Below, in pieces: positions 1 to 8,729 of a DNA stretch of 64,000 bases. Made by a program: the position numbers and the translations under genes. The notes under the pieces are model-generated. The model was given only the letters and a program-made list of their open reading frames with translations, made no database searches and was not told the DNA's origin. Position 1 is the first letter of the stretch. Every line of letters starts with the position of its first letter. Source of the stretch: Bowmanella yangjiangensis. Lineage in GTDB: Bacteria > Pseudomonadota > Gammaproteobacteria > Enterobacterales > Alteromonadaceae. Location: contig NZ_JAFKCS010000005.1 in NCBI RefSeq assembly GCF_017255015.1, forward strand, positions 58,849-122,848, given 5' to 3'.

Positions 1-441
1 GGCTTTTCAGCGTCGGCCTATCATTCCGATGATGGGGGCGAGCACTGGCAGCGTGTTTCGCTACCTATACATCAACTGGGGCAAACCGGCGGCGCTTACG
101 CTATAGGTTTGAATAGCAATAATGAAGTATTTGCCCTGGGCGGTGATTTTCAGGACAGACCGGGCAAGTATCCAAACCTGGCAAAACTCACTGCGCAAGG
201 TGCGCAACGGTTGGATGCCGGTGAGAGAGGGCTGCGCACGGCGATGGCCTGTATTGAAGCAATTTGCCTGGCAACGGGTAAGACAGGTACGGATATTTCC
301 TATGATCACGGCATTAGCTGGCAGGCATTTTCTGAACAGGGTTTTTATACCCTGGCAGCGGATAAACAGACTTTTGTCGGAGCTGGTCATGATGGTCGGG
401 TAGGGATACTAAACCTCAACCAACTCAAACCTCAACGATAA
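1..441 (+). CDS. C-terminal part of a BNR-repeat (YCF48/sialidase-like) beta-propeller protein
   Basis: The frame is open from the first base, so the gene begins outside the window and only about 146 C-terminal residues are present. The motif SDDGGEHWQ near the left edge is a classic BNR (Asp-box) repeat and SYDHGISWQ is a second, degenerate one. Such repeats form beta-propeller blades in sialidases, YCF48-like assembly factors and many exported proteins of unknown role. The protein ends with LNQLKPQR and no membrane anchor. Enzymatic function cannot be judged from this fragment. It is transcribed towards the amidase gene, so the two are convergent. Confidence 0.75.
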   Translation, partial: GFSASAYHSDDGGEHWQRVSLPIHQLGQTGGAYAIGLNSNNEVFALGGDFQDRPGKYPNLAKLTAQGAQRLDAGERGLRTAMACIEAICLATGKTGTDISYDHGISWQAFSEQGFYTLAADKQTFVGAGHDGRVGILNLNQLKPQR

Positions 442-500
442 CTCCCCTGCAAGATAGGGTTTATCTAAAACAGGGCGCCCACAAGGCGCCCTGATAGCGC

Positions 501-2042
501 TTAGTTTAGCGGTGGCGGACGGCGTTTCTGGCTACTCTGCTCGTAACCAAAAGCGGCTTCTATCAGCACCGGCTCTGACTTAGCTGCGCCGAAAAAGCTC
601 ATTCCTACAGGCAAGGCCGGGCTGCCCGGTACCTCAACAAAGCCCATGGGGATAGTAATATGTGGGTTGCCAGCCACGGCTGCGGCGGAGCTGGCCGCGC
701 CCAGATAGTGATCGCCATTGATATGGTCGGTTTTCCAGGCTGGTCCCACTGTCGGTGCTATCAGTAAATCCAGTTTATCCTTGGCCAGCAACGCATCTAT
801 ACCTTCCGCTCCGGCCAAGCGTTTAGCGCGCGCCAGCGCTTCCAAGTACTCTGCTTGTTGTTCATCAGTACGGGCTACTGCCATGGCAAAAATTTCCTGA
901 CCGAATATCGCCAGTTCCTGCTCCTGATGCTGGAGATTGGCTTCCAGCAGGTCATTCAGACTGCGGTAGGGCAGTTTTGTGGTGGCCAGATAGGCAGCCA
1001 TATCCGCTTTAAATTCATGCAGCAAGATGGTGAACTCGTCATCTCCCCATTGCTCATCCAGTTCGGTATCAACCAGTGTGGCACCTTGTGCGCGCAATAC
1101 CTCTAGCTGCTGCTCAAAAACGCTGTCCAGCAGAGGGTGATAACCCATCAGGCTACGCACTACACCTATACGTTTTCCGCGCAATCCGTCTTTTATAAGG
1201 TGCTGCGTAAAATCACGGCTATCTGTGTAGCTGGCAGCATCGCTGGTATCTTCGCCTGCCATGACCTGTAGCAGCAACACGGCATCGCTTAATGTGCGTG
1301 TCATGGGGCCCGCGGTATCCTGGCTGTGGGCTATAGGAATAATACCGTCGCGGCTAACCAAGCCCAGCGTAGGTTTGATACTGACAATGCCATTAATGGC
1401 TCCCGGACAAACCAGTGAGCCATCGGTTTCTGTGCCTACCGCCAGTGCGGTTAAATTAGCCGCAACCGCAGCGCCTGAACCAGAACTGGAACCACAAGTG
1501 GAAACGCTGGGGTCGTAAGGGTTTCGGGTTTGCCCGCCCATTGCGCTCCAGCCTGAACTAGAGCGGGTGGAACGGAAGTTTGCCCATTCGCTTAGGTTGG
1601 CCTTACCCAGGATGATGGCACCCGCTTCGCGCAGCTTTTTTACTAAAAACGCATCGTCGGCGGGCAGGTTATCCTGGAAGAGCACGGAGCCGCCGGTATT
1701 GGCTACCCCAAAGCTATCAATATTGTCTTTGAGCAGCACCGGAATACCATGCAGAGGGCCGCGGATTTTTCCTGCCTGTCGTTCTTTATCCAGGGCTTTG
1801 GCTTGTGCCAGGGCACTTGGGTCAACACTGATCACAGCGTTCAGCTGTGGCCCCTGATCATCCAAGCGTTGGATACGGGTCAGATAGTATTGGACTAATT
1901 GTTCAGCCGTTAAGGTCCCCGCTGTCATTTGCTTTTGCAACTGAGCGGTATTGGCTTCTAACAAATCAGGTGCTGAAGGTGGCGTAGCGGTGCAGGCACT
2001 CAGGGTAAGTGCCAGTGCGGCGATTAGGCTGACGAAGCGCAC
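501..2042 (-). CDS. Amidase-signature family hydrolase, probable lipoprotein
   Basis: This 513-residue protein has the amidase-signature fold that hydrolyses amide bonds with a Ser-cisSer-Lys triad. Visible pieces are the lysine in PVLLKDNID (about residue 105), the Gly/Ser-rich loop CGSSSGSGAAVA (about 183-194) and the nucleophile region GTETDGSLVCPG (serine near 209). The N-terminus is a lipoprotein signal with lipobox LSAC (Cys17), so the enzyme is probably membrane-anchored and faces the periplasm. The start is GTG, supported by AAGGAA at normal spacing upstream. Glu-tRNA amidotransferase subunit A shares the fold, but the lipobox argues against that role. The substrate is unknown. Confidence 0.9.
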   Translation of the reverse strand: MRFVSLIAALALTLSACTATPPSAPDLLEANTAQLQKQMTAGTLTAEQLVQYYLTRIQRLDDQGPQLNAVISVDPSALAQAKALDKERQAGKIRGPLHGIPVLLKDNIDSFGVANTGGSVLFQDNLPADDAFLVKKLREAGAIILGKANLSEWANFRSTRSSSGWSAMGGQTRNPYDPSVSTCGSSSGSGAAVAANLTALAVGTETDGSLVCPGAINGIVSIKPTLGLVSRDGIIPIAHSQDTAGPMTRTLSDAVLLLQVMAGEDTSDAASYTDSRDFTQHLIKDGLRGKRIGVVRSLMGYHPLLDSVFEQQLEVLRAQGATLVDTELDEQWGDDEFTILLHEFKADMAAYLATTKLPYRSLNDLLEANLQHQEQELAIFGQEIFAMAVARTDEQQAEYLEALARAKRLAGAEGIDALLAKDKLDLLIAPTVGPAWKTDHINGDHYLGAASSAAAVAGNPHITIPMGFVEVPGSPALPVGMSFFGAAKSEPVLIEAAFGYEQSSQKRRPPPLN

Positions 2043-2171
2043 TATGGTTCCTTAACTATTTGATTTATAGGAACTACAGTAAACCTGATCTGGTAAAAAG
2101 ATGCTAGCCTTTGGCTCGCTTTTCACCCACAGGGATAGGGCTGGAAAGGATGCAATGTAGCGATATATTGA

Positions 2172-2192
2172 CGCACAGGCTGAGCCTGTGCG
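2172..2192 (-). terminator. Perfect 9-bp hairpin after the PEP-CTERM gene
   Basis: CGCACAGGC and GCCTGTGCG form a perfect 9-bp stem around a 3-base loop just beyond the stop codon of the PEP-CTERM gene. The following bases on the minus strand are not T-rich, so it is at best a weak intrinsic terminator or an mRNA 3' end stabiliser. Confidence 0.45.
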
Positions 2193-2204
2193 CCATCCAT
2201 TTTG

Positions 2205-3005
2205 CTAGCGGCGGCGCGAAGATCTGCTAAGGCCAAGTAGGCCGCCCAGGATTAATAGCAATGAAGCCGGTTCAGGCACTTCCATACGTCCACCCTGACC
2301 TACAATAATTTGAATTTCCGTTCTGGCCAGCTCCTCTCCTGCTTTGGTCATAGCAGACAAGAAGATATTGTAAGTACCGTCTACCTCAGGATTGAAGCCT
2401 GGAATATACCAATGAGGTTTCCAGGAGTTCTGTGCCACATTGAAATCGCTAAGGTTGGTGGCATAGTCAACTTCGGCTGAGCCCAAGCCGCAATTGGTTT
2501 TGATACCGCCTCCGTTGCCTGTACTGTTATCCCCTAAGGCATGATCCCAGCAAAGAATACCCAGGCCTGGATTAGTGCCATTGATTGGGTCGAAGGTTGT
2601 ATAGGTGGCTGACAAACTGGGGTTGCTGTCCAGTCCCAGCACAAAGCTTAAATCAGACAGATTGAGGTTGGTGCTGTTCTCAAAATTGGTGTTGATGGCC
2701 CATTCAAAGCTCCATACTGCAGTAGGTGATGCTTGGGTGGGGGCTACGCCGGCAGCAAAGCGGTATGTGCCATCGCCATTACTGTTGAAGGTGTTTTCTG
2801 GTTGCCCAGCCGCGTTATGGCGTAACTTGCCGCGTAAACCCAGTTCAATACCGTTTTGCTGATCCAGGGTAAAACTGCCATTAGCGTTACCACTGCCAAA
2901 AATGACGTCTGGTGTTACGTTGCCGTTGTAAATAATGCCGGCATAGGCACCACTTGCGACCAGCATTGATGCGGCTGCAAGTGCGTTTAACGTTGTCTTA
3001 TACAT
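2205..3005 (-). CDS. Exported PEP-CTERM sorting-domain protein
   Basis: This is a 266-residue secreted protein. It starts with a signal peptide (MYKTTLNALAAASMLVASGAYA) and ends with a PEP-CTERM signal: the VPEPAS motif, a hydrophobic stretch (LLLILGGLLGL) and the basic tail SRSSRRR. In known systems this tail is recognised by an exosortase and the protein is sorted to the surface or matrix. The body is rich in Asn, Gly and Thr and resembles no enzyme I recognise. The ATG at 3005 is preferred over an in-frame start 63 bases upstream because AAAGGG lies just before it and the signal peptide begins there. No exosortase is in the window. Confidence 0.85.
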   Translation of the reverse strand: MYKTTLNALAAASMLVASGAYAGIIYNGNVTPDVIFGSGNANGSFTLDQQNGIELGLRGKLRHNAAGQPENTFNSNGDGTYRFAAGVAPTQASPTAVWSFEWAINTNFENSTNLNLSDLSFVLGLDSNPSLSATYTTFDPINGTNPGLGILCWDHALGDNSTGNGGGIKTNCGLGSAEVDYATNLSDFNVAQNSWKPHWYIPGFNPEVDGTYNIFLSAMTKAGEELARTEIQIIVGQGGRMEVPEPASLLLILGGLLGLSRSSRRR

Positions 3006-3299
3006 TGTTATTCCCTTTAGGTAATCGAATATGCAAAGTTGCCATCCAATCCTGCTTTGCTCTTGCAAAACAACCTCCTGGGAGTTTGGCCAGCCATAGT
3101 AATGGCGCGCGTCCGTGACCTGTTTTTTGTGGCGCTACTAAGCATAAACGCCACAGGAGGAGTTCTAAGCAATAACTATACCTGAAACAATAAATGCATA
3201 AATTTCAATTGGATAGGTTTTTATTTTGATGTGCTTGTTGGATAAATGTTAAATAGTTGGACGGTGACGCGCCGCGAATAATGCGGCGCCGGGATTGAA
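3006..3299 (-). other. Intergenic region with GC-rich hairpin (3269-3289)
   Basis: The stretch holds the promoter of the PEP-CTERM gene and the 3' end of the malonyltransferase-like gene. GCGCCGC and GCGGCGC (3269-3275 and 3283-3289) form a 7-bp stem with a 7-base loop directly after the latter's stop codon. There is no T-run, so termination there is uncertain. I see no ORF in the AT-rich remainder. Confidence 0.4.
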
Positions 3300-4340
3300 C
3301 TATTTAGTGGCCAACTGGCGCTGCCCCTCAAGGCCCATGGCCAGGAGCAGCGGTTCCTGTTGCTGTTGTTGGATAAAATCCTGTTTGTTTTGCAGGTTAT
3401 GCCACTGGTGTTTAATCAGTACTTGCGCTGTTGCGCCTCCCAGGGTGGCGCCAGGGCCGAGAATAATCAGCTTATCCGGGGCAAACTCTTTAATCGCCAC
3501 TTCGATGGCCTTGCTGTAGTCATAAGGCGCTACCACTTGGGTGTCCAGTGTGTATCTATGCAAAGCCGCGGTGTCAGTGCTATGGGGTTGCCAGATGCGT
3601 CCCTCACCATCAATCAAAGGTAACTGTGGCCGTTTAAATAAACGGGCCGGTAATTGTTCAAAGGCTTTTTGCGAAACGGACGCCAGCAACGGAGTATGAA
3701 AGGCCGCGTGGTTATACAGGCGCATGGGGTAACGGTCCTGCAACCTGGGTAAACGCTGCTCTATGGCTTTAAGGCCAGCCTCGTTGCCACCAAGCACCAG
3801 ATAGCCGCCAAGCCAGATAGAAGGGTAAACTTCGCAGCCTGGCAGCTGATTAGCTTCTTCCATCCATTGCATGATTTGCACTTTCTGCGCACTGTCTTCA
3901 TGCCAATTGTCGTCGCTGATGGGGTAGATCATCTGGCCGCCAATCACACCGCCGCTCATCATCGAACCCATAGTGTTGATCAGTTCAATGGCACCTTGTT
4001 CATCAAGTGCATCGGCCATAGCCAGGGCGATATACCAGCCCATGGAATTTCCGGTAACGGCAACAATGTCATATTTATCCCTGTCGATGGCGGCGAAGTC
4101 GCCACGGGCGCAGGCGTAAATCAGGGCTGAGGCATTTTCGCCAGCCGTATGCACGGGCAGCTTATAGGCAGGCATGGCGTCCAGTTCGGTTACACTTGGC
4201 TGTCCCTGGGCCTGCCGATAACGGTCAATCACATCCAGCATGGCCTTTTTGTCACTGTGATAACGACTAAGATAGCCAAGCTCTTCTTTGTTGTAGGTGC
4301 CTCGGCCGGGGCAAATGACCACGGCTGTTTGTTTGGTCAT
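3300..4340 (-). CDS. Malonyl-CoA:ACP transacylase-like acyltransferase
   Basis: This 346-residue protein resembles the acyltransferase (FabD-like) fold. The nucleophile elbow appears as GNSMGW instead of the usual GHSLGE, and the partner histidine lies in NHAAFHTPLL, the usual [AF]FHTPLM motif. It starts with MTKQTAVVICPGRGTY, where FabD proteins have the related FPGQG segment. Its ATG shares one base with the stop of the upstream E1 gene (TGATG), so translation is probably coupled. FabD is normally encoded in fatty-acid operons, so its place in a glutaryl-CoA dehydrogenase/E1 operon suggests transfer of an acyl group from a CoA thioester made by those enzymes. Which acyl group is not known. 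Confidence 0.75.
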   Translation of the reverse strand: MTKQTAVVICPGRGTYNKEELGYLSRYHSDKKAMLDVIDRYRQAQGQPSVTELDAMPAYKLPVHTAGENASALIYACARGDFAAIDRDKYDIVAVTGNSMGWYIALAMADALDEQGAIELINTMGSMMSGGVIGGQMIYPISDDNWHEDSAQKVQIMQWMEEANQLPGCEVYPSIWLGGYLVLGGNEAGLKAIEQRLPRLQDRYPMRLYNHAAFHTPLLASVSQKAFEQLPARLFKRPQLPLIDGEGRIWQPHSTDTAALHRYTLDTQVVAPYDYSKAIEVAIKEFAPDKLIILGPGATLGGATAQVLIKHQWHNLQNKQDFIQQQQQEPLLLAMGLEGQRQLATK

Positions 4341-6565
4341 CAGCTTGCCTCTCTTATGGTTTTGTTAAGCATGCTAAGGGCGGCATCAACAATGTCCTGG
4401 GTTTTGGGCAGGACTTCATAGCTGGCGCTACCTAAAGGGATAAAGCAGTCTTCGGCACAGACCCGCTGAATATTGTGCATCCCCGCTTGGTTTTCGCTCA
4501 GCATGGTTACCAGTGCTTCACTGATGGACGCGGTTTGCCGGCATTCATCCACTATCAATACCTGCTGGTGGCCGGCAACCTGCTGCAAAATGGCGTCTTG
4601 ATTCAGGGGGGCTAACCAACGTAAATCAATCACTGTGCATTGGATACCTTGCTCAGCCAGTTGCCTCTCGGCCTGGCGACTAAGGTAGTAGCCATTGCCG
4701 TAACTGAAAATACACAGATCTTTGCCACTGCCATGCACGGCGAGTTCGCCAAGGGCAATAGGTTTGGCTTCGGCAGGCGGCACGTAAGGGAATGACCACA
4801 GGTTGTCACCCTCTTCGTGCAGGTCCTTTTTCATATACAGGGCGATGGGTTCCAGAAATACCACCAGACGCTGCTCTTCCCGGGCCAGACGTACAGATTC
4901 GCGCAGCATTTCCACGGCATCGGCACCATTGGAGGGACAAGCCAGAATCAAGCCGGGAATATCGCGAAATACGGCAAAGGAGTTGTCATTGTGAAAGTGA
5001 CCACCAAAACCTTTTTGGTAGGCCAGTCCGGCAATGCGGATCACCATAGGGTTGGCATACTGACCATTAGAGAAAAACGGCAAGGTAGCGGCTTCGCCCC
5101 GAATTTGGTCCTCGGCGTTATGTACATAAGCCAGAAACTGGATTTCCGGGATAGGTAACAGACCGTTGTGTGCCATACCAATGCCCATGCCCAGAATGGA
5201 CTGCTCGTCCAGCAAGGTATTAATGACCCGTGATGGACCAAACTTGTCACAAAGTTTGGCGGTGACATTATATACGCCGCCTTTACGACCGATATCCTCA
5301 CCACACATCACAATCTCTTTGTGCTGTGCCATTAAATCCAATAATGCCCAGTTGATCAGCTTGGCTAAGTGCTGGGGTTTAGCCAGATTGTGTTTTTCAT
5401 GGGCAAACAGGCTGTCCCGTTGGGACTTGTCAATTTTTTCCAGCTTGGGCAGTTCAAGCCTGGGCGGCACAATCGAGGCCTTAATTTGTGTCGCATTGGT
5501 TAGCTTCGGCCGCGCTGCCGCCATCTCGCTGATGCGGGCAATACGGCTTTCCATTTGCAGGTACAACGCCGCAATTTGCCCGGCCGTCATCACCTTGTTG
5601 CTTAGCAATAAACTGGCACTGTGAGCGATAGGATCCTGGCGCTCTGAGGCCTCGATGGCGGCCTGGCTGCGATAGGCAAACTCTGAATCAGAGCCGGCAT
5701 GGCCTAATAGGCGCACGGTGCGAACATGCAGAAACAAGGGCTTTCGGCGTTTACGCACCCAATCGGCCGCCTGCTTGGCGGTGCGATAGGTATCCAGCAA
5801 ATTCAGCCCGTCGCAATAGCGGTATTCCAGTCCGGCACGATTGGCAAAGTTGGCATGAATCCAACCTTGGGGCGTGGCCGTGGAAATACCTATGCCATTG
5901 TCTTCACAGATAAATATAAGCGGCATGGGAATGGACTGAAATGCCGCCCAGCAGGCCGCATTAATGGCACCTTGTGCGGTGGAATGGTTGGCCGAGGCAT
6001 CGCCAAAGCTGCATACCACCACGGCGTCATCCGGCAGTTTGGCGTCGGTGCCTAATTTTTTGTTCAGGGCAACACTGTAGGCTGCACCCATGGCTTTGGG
6101 TAAGTGTGAAGCAATAGTGCTGGTTTGCGGTGGGATAAACAACTCATGGCTGCCAATCACTTTATGCCTGCCACCTGAAATGGGATCTTCGCTACTGGCA
6201 GCAAAGGACAGCAGCATATCGTAAAGCGGCGTAGAGCCGGGTTTTTGTTTGCTACGCTGGATAGCAAAAGCGCCGCTGCGGTAATGCAGAAACGCCATAT
6301 CATCAAGACGCAAGGCGGCAGCAATAGCCGCGTTTCCTTCATGCCCGGCACTGCCGATGGTGTAGAAACTCTTGCCCTGTTTTTGCATCTGTCTGGATTG
6401 CAAATCCAGATGGCGGCTCATGACCTGAGTTTCAAATAAATCCACCAGTTGGGTCTCGGTCAGGCCCGCTTCGGCCAGAGATACATCCAATACCGGTTGG
6501 GGCAGATTATCTTCTTCCAGCCATCGAAGCAGGTTATGCCTGACTATGGCGTTGCGATCCAGCAT
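4340..6565 (-). CDS. Fused alpha/beta E1 component of a 2-oxoacid dehydrogenase (TPP-dependent)
   Basis: A 741-residue fusion of the two E1 subunits that are separate in branched-chain 2-oxoacid dehydrogenases. The first half carries the TPP-binding stretch beginning GDASANHSTAQG and closing with ICEDNGIGIST. The second half starts near residue 410 with VMCGEDIGRKGGVYNVT, the typical beta-subunit opening. The family decarboxylates a 2-oxoacid and passes the acyl group to a lipoyl E2, but no E2 or E3 gene is present here. AGGAGG precedes the ATG, and the gene follows gcdH by 18 bases and overlaps the acyltransferase gene by one base, so the three form an operon. 2-Oxoadipate is a tempting substrate because its product would be glutaryl-CoA, but this is inference only. 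Confidence 0.85.
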   Translation of the reverse strand: MLDRNAIVRHNLLRWLEEDNLPQPVLDVSLAEAGLTETQLVDLFETQVMSRHLDLQSRQMQKQGKSFYTIGSAGHEGNAAIAAALRLDDMAFLHYRSGAFAIQRSKQKPGSTPLYDMLLSFAASSEDPISGGRHKVIGSHELFIPPQTSTIASHLPKAMGAAYSVALNKKLGTDAKLPDDAVVVCSFGDASANHSTAQGAINAACWAAFQSIPMPLIFICEDNGIGISTATPQGWIHANFANRAGLEYRYCDGLNLLDTYRTAKQAADWVRKRRKPLFLHVRTVRLLGHAGSDSEFAYRSQAAIEASERQDPIAHSASLLLSNKVMTAGQIAALYLQMESRIARISEMAAARPKLTNATQIKASIVPPRLELPKLEKIDKSQRDSLFAHEKHNLAKPQHLAKLINWALLDLMAQHKEIVMCGEDIGRKGGVYNVTAKLCDKFGPSRVINTLLDEQSILGMGIGMAHNGLLPIPEIQFLAYVHNAEDQIRGEAATLPFFSNGQYANPMVIRIAGLAYQKGFGGHFHNDNSFAVFRDIPGLILACPSNGADAVEMLRESVRLAREEQRLVVFLEPIALYMKKDLHEEGDNLWSFPYVPPAEAKPIALGELAVHGSGKDLCIFSYGNGYYLSRQAERQLAEQGIQCTVIDLRWLAPLNQDAILQQVAGHQQVLIVDECRQTASISEALVTMLSENQAGMHNIQRVCAEDCFIPLGSASYEVLPKTQDIVDAALSMLNKTIREAS

Positions 6566-6583
6566 AGCAACCTCCTACTGCGC

Positions 6584-7759
6584 TCAGGAAAATGCCTGAA
6601 GCCCGGTTTGTGCGCGACCCAGAATCAAGGCGTGAACGTCGTGGGTGCCTTCATAGGTATTCACCGCTTCGAGGTTCATCACATGGCGGATAACATGGAA
6701 TTCATCGGCTATGCCGTTGCCGCCGTGCATATCCCTGGCAATGCGGGCGATGTCCAATGCCTTACCGCAGGAATTGCGTTTAATTAGCGAGATAGCTTCC
6801 GGTGCCAGCAGGTTTTGATCCATTAACCGACCTGCTTGCAAACAGGCGAGTAAGCCCACACTGATTTCGGTCTGCATGTCGGCCAGTTTTTTCTGGACTA
6901 ACTGGGTGGCGGCCAGAGGGCGGCCAAATTGCTGACGGTCCAGCGTGTACTGACGCGCGGCGTGCCAGCAGAATTCGGCAGCGCCCAGCGCCCCCCAGGC
7001 AATGCCATAGCGGGCTTTGTTTAAACAACCAAATGGGCCTTTTAAGCCACTGACATTAGGTAACAGGTTGTCTTCCGGTACAAACACATTGTCCATGACG
7101 ATTTCACCGGTAATGGACGCGCGCAGGGAGAATTTGCCTTCAATTTTCGGCGCACTCAGCCCTTCCATGCCTTTTTCTAGCACAAAGCCTTTAATTTCAC
7201 CGTCCAGTTTGGCCCACACCACAAATACATCGGCGATGGGGGAGTTGGTGATCCACATTTTGGTGCCGGTCAGGCGATAGCCGCCATCCACTTTCGTTGC
7301 GCGGCTGGCCATAGAGCCAGGATCTGAACCCGCGTTCGGCTCGGTCAGGCCAAAACAACCCACCCACTCGCCGGTGGCCAGTTTAGGCAGGTATTTCTGC
7401 CTTTGTGCTTCGGTGCCGTAGGCATAGATAGGGTGCATAACCAGGGAGGACTGCACGCTCATGGCGCTGCGATAGCCGCTGTCGACACGCTCCACTTCGC
7501 GGGCAATCAAGCCATAGGTGACATAGTTCACCCCTGCACAGCCGTATTCTTCGGGCAGGGTGGCACCCAGCAGGCCCAACTCGCCCAGTTCATTCATAAT
7601 TTCACGATGGAAGATTTCCTGACGATTGGCTTCCAGTACCCGGGGCAGCAACTGCTCCTGACAATATTGATGGGCACTGTCGCGCACCATGCGTTCTTCT
7701 TCGTTTAATAAGGAATCCAGGGCGAGAGGATCTTGCCAGTTGAATGCGGGACGAGACAT
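6584..7759 (-). CDS. gcdH: Glutaryl-CoA dehydrogenase (acyl-CoA dehydrogenase family)
   Basis: A flavoenzyme of 391 residues that oxidises and decarboxylates glutaryl-CoA to crotonyl-CoA. It has the acyl-CoA dehydrogenase signatures [15 protein letters not shown] and [14 protein letters not shown], and the C-terminal [15 protein letters not shown] segment, with its catalytic Glu, is characteristic of GcdH. The ATG at 7759 is chosen over an upstream in-frame start because the protein family begins near there and AGGTG precedes it. It is first in an operon with the fused E1 and acyltransferase genes. A LysR gene diverges from it, which matches the common gcdH/LysR arrangement, so glutarate- or lysine-derived induction is likely. 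Confidence 0.92.
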   Translation of the reverse strand: MSRPAFNWQDPLALDSLLNEEERMVRDSAHQYCQEQLLPRVLEANRQEIFHREIMNELGELGLLGATLPEEYGCAGVNYVTYGLIAREVERVDSGYRSAMSVQSSLVMHPIYAYGTEAQRQKYLPKLATGEWVGCFGLTEPNAGSDPGSMASRATKVDGGYRLTGTKMWITNSPIADVFVVWAKLDGEIKGFVLEKGMEGLSAPKIEGKFSLRASITGEIVMDNVFVPEDNLLPNVSGLKGPFGCLNKARYGIAWGALGAAEFCWHAARQYTLDRQQFGRPLAATQLVQKKLADMQTEISVGLLACLQAGRLMDQNLLAPEAISLIKRNSCGKALDIARIARDMHGGNGIADEFHVIRHVMNLEAVNTYEGTHDVHALILGRAQTGLQAFS

Positions 7760-7839
7760 GTATACACCTGCTAATTGGTTGTTAACGGATCGATAATAGG
7801 CTGAATTTAGATAAAGCAATAGTATCAAATATCTTTAAT

Positions 7840-7862
7840 AGCTATAGTTTGTAACTATAGCT
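7840..7862. promoter_or_regulatory. Perfect inverted repeat, probable LysR operator of gcdH
   Basis: AGCTATAGTT and AACTATAGCT (7840-7849 and 7853-7862) form a perfect 10-bp inverted repeat with a 3-base centre. The nested ATAG-N7-CTAT element matches the T-N11-A pattern typical of LysR-family operators. It sits 26 bases before the LysR start codon and about 80 bases before gcdH, in the only divergent region between them, so it probably serves both autoregulation and gcdH control. Confidence 0.65.
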
Positions 7863-7888
7863 TGTTGTGGTCTTTACTGAGGGAAAAC

Positions 7889-8722
7889 ATGGACTTGCGG
7901 GTATTGGGGCATTTTGTCGCTGTATATGAACAAGGTAGCTTTAGCGCGGCATCACGTAGCCGCTTTATTGCCCAGCCGTCACTTTCTGCGGCGCTGAAAC
8001 AACTGGAAGATGAGCTTGGGCGGCCGCTATTTGTTCGTCACGCCCGTGGTGTGCGTGCCACCGATGCCGCTGAACAGCTGTACCCGCTGGCCAAACAGTT
8101 GTTGGGACAGGCGGATGCCATTCAGGCCATGTTTAGTGGTCGTCAGGTTAAAGAGCCCTTTCGTTTGGGTTTGATTAAAGGCCTGGGGGTCGCGCGTATG
8201 AGCACCTTGCTGAAGCAGTTTACGTCCACAAGAGATAGCCTGGAACTGACTCTGGTGCCACCAGAAGAGGCCTGTGATGCCCGTCTGATAACCCGCGATC
8301 TGTTGTTGCCGGGGGAGCAGTTTCTGCCTACCTGGGTAGAGGAGTATCAACTTGCGATTCCGGTAGGACATCCTCTGTCTTTATTAGAAAAGGTTTGTAT
8401 AACAGATCTTGCCGACGTGGCCTTTATTCAGCGTACTCCTTGTGATGCATGGAATAGCCTGAAAACGTTGTTAAGAGAAGCCGCTGTGAGTGTGGATATC
8501 CGTGCCCGTATTCAAACCATTGAATATGCGGTGGGGCTGGTCAGTGCCGGGGTGGGATGTGCTTTGATTCCGGTTCATGCGGAGTTGCAACAACATGATG
8601 TGTTGTTTAAACCTTTGCAGGAATTGCAGTTAAACCGGGAAATTGGCCTGGCTTGGCGTCGTGATGGTGAGGTGGTACAGCTTCTCAGGTTGTTGTTAAG
8701 ACCCGACAGTGTTGGACTGTGA
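7889..8722 (+). CDS. LysR-family regulator divergent from gcdH
   Basis: A 277-residue LysR-type regulator. The N-terminal winged helix (LRVLGHFVAVYEQGSFSAAS, then PSLSAALKQLEDELG) is followed by a short substrate-binding domain. The ATG at 7889 is chosen because GAGGG lies just upstream, while a TTG nine codons earlier has no such site. Divergent orientation and the palindrome between the genes suggest that it controls the gcdH operon, as GcdR does in pseudomonads (known family behaviour). It ends 7 bases before the convergent solute-binding protein gene. Confidence 0.85.
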   Translation: MDLRVLGHFVAVYEQGSFSAASRSRFIAQPSLSAALKQLEDELGRPLFVRHARGVRATDAAEQLYPLAKQLLGQADAIQAMFSGRQVKEPFRLGLIKGLGVARMSTLLKQFTSTRDSLELTLVPPEEACDARLITRDLLLPGEQFLPTWVEEYQLAIPVGHPLSLLEKVCITDLADVAFIQRTPCDAWNSLKTLLREAAVSVDIRARIQTIEYAVGLVSAGVGCALIPVHAELQQHDVLFKPLQELQLNREIGLAWRRDGEVVQLLRLLLRPDSVGL

Positions 8723-8729
8723 GAAAGAA

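Noticed and set aside
4792..5158. Long antisense reading frames within the E1 gene and similar frames in other genes
   Set aside because: They lie opposite strongly conserved coding sequence, lack ribosome sites and encode low-complexity or implausible proteins, so they are shadows of the real genes.
7757..7767. GTATAC sequence overlapping the gcdH start codon
   Set aside because: The flanks are GC-rich and lack the TTRT/AW pattern of the other sites, and the gene has its own LysR regulator with a perfect operator.
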